From NCBI GenBank assembly GCA_036346355.1, contig CM070577.1, forward strand, positions 18,723,666-18,787,665: a stretch of DNA of 64,000 bases, given 5' to 3'. Position numbers and translations under genes: made by a program. The DNA is from Rhipidocladum racemiflorum (taxonomy: Eukaryota > Streptophyta > Magnoliopsida > Poales > Poaceae). Under the pieces are notes generated by a model. That model was not told the DNA's origin, searched no databases, and saw only the letters and a list, made by a program, of their open reading frames with translations. Positions within the stretch are counted from its first letter, which is position 1; every line of letters starts with the position of its first letter. Shown here in pieces: positions 59,490 to 64,000 of this stretch.

Positions 59490-60821
59490 AAGAACTACAT
59501 TTCGAAAGTAAACATAGTCATTTCGAAGATAATGTCAACAAGAGGTCTTATTGTGTAGAGAGATCAACCGATGTGATAAATAATGTTGAGAAATCCTAAC
59601 CGATTGTAAAACTACTCTGGCAGCTATAGAAGGCAACTAAGACCGGACTAGGTAGGTTTACACGTTGCGTTGCATCGGATAAAAATATGTAGTTAAAAGC
59701 AAGGCGGCTAAGACCAGAATAGGTACATCCTTAAGAACAGCAATTTGATTAAAAGAGAAGAAGTCTTGTAATAATTAGGTCTTATGGCCAAGTTCTTAAG
59801 CAATGACGTAAGAAACAAGAATCTTGGTGTCCGAGCACCAAGAACTCCTCGAGGTCTACGCGCCTCGAGTCGCACCTATTGCTACTGAAGAACATGAACA
59901 CCATAAGATGCAAATAAGAGAACAATAAAAACCCTAGTGTCCGAGCAGTGGGTTGATTATAGTCCCACGGGAGAGAATATAAAGAGAAGTAAATGCGGTA
60001 TTAGCAAAATATTCATTAACTTAATTCTCAATATAAAGAGAACAAAGTGACAGCCATATGTAGTGTTTAACAGAATGAACAATACTACAAAAGATTGATC
60101 ATCTACCAAATTAGATAAACAGTACAACATGGCAAATAGCACATTGAGAGCAATGATTAAATTGAGCATTTTGTAACCAAAATTAAACAGGCTACTCAAT
60201 GAAATCAAATGTTCAACCATAATTAATCAACTAGGTAAAGACCTTAAGAAGATTTGATTTTAGTATTTCTCTCAGATGTCGGGTTGCTTAATCAAAAGAT
60301 TAGCCTTCCTCGCCACAAAGGCAACTAGATCATAGACTTAGTTGTGACAAGATTTCTAGCAAAATTTGAAATTAGTTCTCGCTTTGTCAACACAGTTTAC
60401 CTCCTGTTATTGAGTTGCTTAGGACATACACAATCAAACTATATCATGCACAGCTTTAACAGAAAGATCAAAGCCTATTCACAAACTGACAAAAGTAACG
60501 AACTAGATAAGTAACAGATGAACTGAACTAAGTAATCAACACAACAACCAGTAAAGGAATTTGACAAAATAGTAATAACAAGTTAACTAATTTCAGACTT
60601 TACTTATACTGTCACAACCTTGTCTCATTTAAGCCGACTCCTCACAGAGAATTACCCACAGTACCAACAATTCATCCAGAGCATACGAGTTAAGCAAATG
60701 TTCCAAAATTGGCATATTATTCTAGTCACCACGCAACAAGCAAAGAAAAATGAGACCATTTTCTTGCACAAGTGTGCTTTCAATAACTAGAATGAAATAG
60801 AAACAACACAGATACCAGGCG
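59490..60821. other. Intron or leader of the TNPA-like gene
   Basis: AT-rich sequence between the GC-rich leader (60822-61060) and the first coding exon, consistent with a large leader intron. Nothing else is seen. Confidence 0.45.
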
Positions 60822-61060
60822 GGGATGGGCCAAACGAGGTCGCCGGCGCGGAGGGAGGCGGCGGGAGGGGCCAGGCAGGTCGCCGGCGCGGAGGGAGGCG
60901 GCGGGGACGGACGGACGATGTCGCCGGCGCGGAGAGGCGTCGAGGGCGGGCAGACGAGGTCGCCGGCGCGGAGGGAGGCGGCGGGTCGCCGGCGCGGAGG
61001 GAGGCGGCGGGACAGGCGGACGATGTCGCCGGCGCGGAGGGAGGCGGCGGGTAGGGTTCA
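60822..61060 (-). repeat. GC-rich tandem repeats in the TNPA-like leader
   Basis: Seven or eight copies of a unit near 'gtcgccggcgcggagggagg' lie directly downstream of the TATA box. On the minus strand it would give a Pro/Arg-rich frame, but the position suits a 5' leader. Confidence 0.8.
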
Positions 61061-61090
61061 AAGCTAGTGGTGAGGCCGACCAGCGTGGCG

Positions 61091-61100
61091 TGGTTTATAT
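61091..61100 (-). promoter_or_regulatory. TATA box of the TNPA-like gene
   Basis: ATATAAACCA on the minus strand, immediately downstream of the internal hairpin array and upstream of the GC-rich leader. Confidence 0.65.
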
Positions 61101-61109
61101 TGGGGCACA

Positions 61110-61275
61110 TATCGCTGGCGGTTGTAATTAAAAACCGCCACACAGATAAACCTTATCAGTGGCGGTTGTAATTAAAAAACCGCCACTGATAAACCTTATC
61201 AGTGGCGGTTGTAATTAAAAAACCGCCACTGATAAACCTTATCTGTGGCGGTTTTAATTAACAACCGCCACTAAT
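61110..61275. repeat. Internal GTGGCGGTT hairpin array
   Basis: Four hairpins with stems GTGGCGGTT/AACCGCCAC and loops 'gtaattaaa', the same motif as the subterminal array at 53447-53770. The array sits at the promoter of the TNPA-like gene and between it and TNP2. Confidence 0.9.
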
Positions 61276-61280
61276 ACTAT

Positions 61281-61590
61281 TTTTCAGATTTCCTTCTATT
61301 ATAAAGATATGAATTAATGTATTAGTGAACCTATCATATATATTAACTACTAATTATTCATAATTAATTTATCTATGATATATAAATTTATATTCTTATG
61401 AAATTTGAATCCCTGATTAATATAAAGCATATTTTTCAGATTTCCTTCTATTATAAAGATATGAATTAATGTATTAGTGAACCTATCATATATATTAACT
61501 ACTAATTATTCATAATTAATTTATCTATGATATATAAATTTATATTCTTATAAATTTGAATCCCTGATTAATATAAATTAATATAAAGCA
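61281..61590. repeat. 152-bp tandem duplication
   Basis: 'tttcagatttccttctatta' at 61282 and 61434 begins two nearly identical AT-rich copies. It lies between the internal array and the 3' end of TNP2. Confidence 0.9.
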
Positions 61591-61789
61591 TATTTTTCCA
61601 TTACTCCACATAAATGCATTTATAACACTATATATTAACGTACCTATCATATATATTAATATAAAGCCATGAATTAATATAAAGCATATTTTTTAACAAA
61701 AAAATGCCATTACTCCACATAAATGCATATTTCTGACATTACATTTCCATTACCCCACATAAATACACACATTTTGCCATTACTCGTAG

Positions 61790-64000
61790 CTAATTATTTT
61801 CTTTCACAATTTGGCCTTCTTCATGATCATCACGATGATAGGTGGCTTCTCGAGTGGTTGCTTCCTCGAGCCTGATGTCGCCATCTACGAAAGGAGGCAA
61901 CTCATCAAACTGGTTGTACTCTTCCTCATCCACGACATTCTCAACTCCGACGATCCTTTGTTTTCCTTGAAGAACTACATGACGCTTCTTATCTGCCGGG
62001 TCGATTACATAGAAGACCTGTGCAACTTGCTTCGCAAGTACGAATGGTTCGTCTCTATATCCGACTTGCTCGATGTCCACAGTAGTGAAACCATATTTGT
62101 CCACCTTGACACCCTTTGGGAGTTGGACCCAACGACACCGAAACATCGGGATCTTGAAAATGCAGTAGTCGAGCTCCCAAATCTCCTCTATAAACCCATA
62201 GAAGCTGCTCTTCTTATTGCCTGTATTGTCGTAGGCATCTATACGGACACCACTGTTTTGGTAAGTACTTTTGCTATCCTGAGCTCTCGTGTAAAATGTA
62301 TATCCATTTATGTCGTATCCTTGCCATGTCACGATTGTACCTGATGGCCCTTTTGCCAACCACCTCAACGTAACACTCGTTTCTTCACCAGACATGTGCT
62401 CCTTGAACCAATGATTGAACACACGATTGTGCTCTTTTGTTATCCAAACCTCTGATCGTCCACGATTTTCCCTCTGTAGCTTTTCCTTGTGCATGTCCAT
62501 AAACGGGGATACCTCGATCGCTGCAAGACGTGAAATGAGCTTGTTCGAACAAAAAATGATCGTAAGAATTTGTGGATTTGTTTCCGATTACTCCTTTGCC
62601 GGCTAGCCTCCCCTCATGGCGTGATACGAGGCACTCCTACCGGTTCAACCTCGCCCATGTAATCGACGCAGAACTCAATGACCTCCTCGGTTGCATAACC
62701 TTCTACAATGGAACCTTCCTGGCCGCGATCGATTACGTACATATTTCTTCGTAACACCCATGTACCTTTCGAACGGATACATCGATGCGTGAATCTTGGC
62801 CCACAAATATTTATCTCATTCACAAGGTGAACAATGAGATGAACCATGATATCGAAAAATGATGGAGGAAAATACATCTCTAGTCGACACGCAGTGTTGA
62901 CCACATCGACTGCGATTCATAAAGTCCAACGGATCGATGACCTTCGTGAAATCGCGTTAAAGAAGAAACACAACCTCATGATTGCCTCTCGAACCTTGTC
63001 GTGCAAAATACCTCTAATTGCAATAGGGAGCATTTGTGTCATCATCACATGACAATCATGAGACTTCATACCGATTAACTTCAAATCTTTCATCGATACC
63101 GGTTCTTGATGTTTGCTAAGAAACCGGACGGAACTTTCACACTACGCAAGCACTTGCAGAGGTCCTGCTTCTCTTTCTTGGGCCAGTATGGCAAGGCGGG
63201 GAAGGTAAAGTCGGCCTTTCCCTGTCTTGAGGATGTAGCTCGGCTCGATCTTCATATCTTCCAGTCCCTTCGTGCCTTGATCCATCCTTTGTTTTGCTAG
63301 GAATATTCAGTAAAAGACCAAGCACGCTGTCACATACATTCTTTTCTACATGCATGACGTCGATGCAATGTCGAACTTTTAAGTCCTTCCAATAGGGCAA
63401 ATCCCAAAATAAGGATCTCTTCTTCCACGTGGTTTTCTCGATGCGGGACCTCGAGGTATCCCCTTTCCAAGTACAACATTAATATCCTTAACCATATCAT
63501 ATACCTCTTCCCCAAGAAGAGGCCTTGGAGCTGAACCGTCCTCCTTTGTACCGTCAAATTGTTTTTTCATATTACGGTGCGGATGATTCTTCGAAGGAAC
63601 CGACGGTGACGCATGTAGACTGCTTTCCTCGAGTTGTTAAGCCACACGCTACTAGTTTCATCCAGGCATTGGGGCAAGCTTTAGCTCCTTTTATAGTACG
63701 GCCGGACAGTTACCTAGGGTGGTAAATCATTGATGGTGCGTAACAACATTGCGCGTAGAGTGAAGTACTCCCGCTTGTACTCATCCCATACCAGACACCT
63801 TCATTCCACAAGAGCACAAGATCTTCCACCAATGGTTGTAGGTATACATCAATATCGTTTCCAGGTTGTCTCGGCCCTTGGATAAGCAGCGACATCATAA
63901 TGTATTTTCGCTTCATACACAGCCAAGGAGGAAGGTTGTAGATACAGAGAGTCACGGGCCAAGTGCTATGAATACTGCTCATGTTACCGAAAGGATTCAT
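61790..64000 (-). pseudogene. TNP2-type CACTA transposase, partial at the window edge, frameshifted
   Basis: At the edge, the core reads MNPFGNMSSIHSTWPV, YNLPPWLCMKRKYIMM, GPRQPGNDIDVYLQPL (64000-63770), then EYKREYFTLRAML in another frame. KKQFDGTKEDGS and YWKDLKVRHCIDVMHVEKNV (63570-63280) follow. DLKLIGMKSHDCHVMMTQML lies near 63080-63020. The DUF4218 part, MYFPPSFFDIMVHLIVHLVN, is at 62880-62820. The C-terminal DUF4216 part, KVDKYGFTTVDIEQVGY, is at about 62100-62050, and the stop is at 61790. The domain order is that of En/Spm TNP2, which binds element ends and catalyses excision. At least three frame changes and stops in the N-terminal half break this copy; the C-terminal 236-residue frame is intact. 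The start lies outside the window. Confidence 0.9.

Larger units (their letters stand above)
53424..64000 (-). mobile_element. Large CACTA (En/Spm) element, right end outside the window
   Basis: The left end is CACTACTATGGAGACGG, preceded by AGA as presumed target duplication. Two genes read leftward: TNP2 transposase (61790 to beyond 64000) and a TNPA-like/ULP1-like gene (56490-59489). Arrays of GTGGCGGTT hairpins lie at the left end (53447-53770) and between the two genes (61110-61275). More than 10.5 kb of the element is in the window. The presence of both genes suggests a formerly autonomous element; both now carry frameshifts or stops. Confidence 0.88.

Noticed and set aside
61811..62344. 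A 177-residue plus-strand frame
   Set aside because: Antisense to the TNP2 C-terminal part, which has clear family motifs.

Overview
This window is nuclear DNA of a flowering plant, almost certainly a grass (Poaceae). The evidence is the element families present (Stowaway and Tourist MITEs, CACTA elements with palindromic subterminal repeats, Mutator-like elements, Helitrons ending in CTAG, many solo LTRs), TATA-type promoters, GT-AG introns, and a conserved plant gene with a GC-rich first exon. The genus cannot be told from the sequence. Only one convincing host gene is present: a four-exon R3H/SUZ-domain protein on the minus strand (CDS 40315-46417, 351 residues). Nearly everything else is nested transposable elements in various stages of decay.

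Layout. 1-1327 is a 181-bp satellite with a dimeric (362-bp) higher-order pattern. 2608-8190 is a small copia-type LTR retrotransposon on the minus strand; its 3' LTR is split by a 2.9-kb non-autonomous CACTA element (2745-5673) that carries two decayed 5S rRNA-derived segments. 8331-14436 is a hAT-like element filled by two solo LTRs (8749-10351 and 10375-13981, the second 3.6 kb long). 15847-17417 is a third solo LTR and 18280-18574 a Stowaway MITE.

21-37.5 kb is a Mutator-like (MULE) complex transcribed on the minus strand. It holds two GRF-zinc-finger pseudogenes, a MURA-type transposase pseudogene and a plant-mobile-domain (PMD) pseudogene. It ends in a promoter followed by four tandem copies of one short exon. 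Copies of the same satellite family as at 1-1327, in the opposite orientation, lie upstream of three of these genes. All four genes carry premature stops at otherwise continuous domain frames.

38-49 kb contains two short Helitrons, Tourist and hAT elements, a 2.7-kb Helitron and a 322-bp solo LTR, all within or around the R3H gene. 49495-53423 is the 5' LTR, primer binding site and start of the first ORF of a second long-LTR retrotransposon, of the same LTR family as the 3.6-kb solo LTR but inverted. It is cut at 53424 by a large CACTA element that runs off the right edge. That element carries a TNPA-like/ULP1-like gene (56490-59489) and a TNP2 transposase (61790 to beyond 64000), both on the minus strand, and two arrays of GTGGCGGTT hairpins.

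The insertion boundaries are unusually clear: target-site duplications can be read for most elements, so the nesting order can be reconstructed directly.
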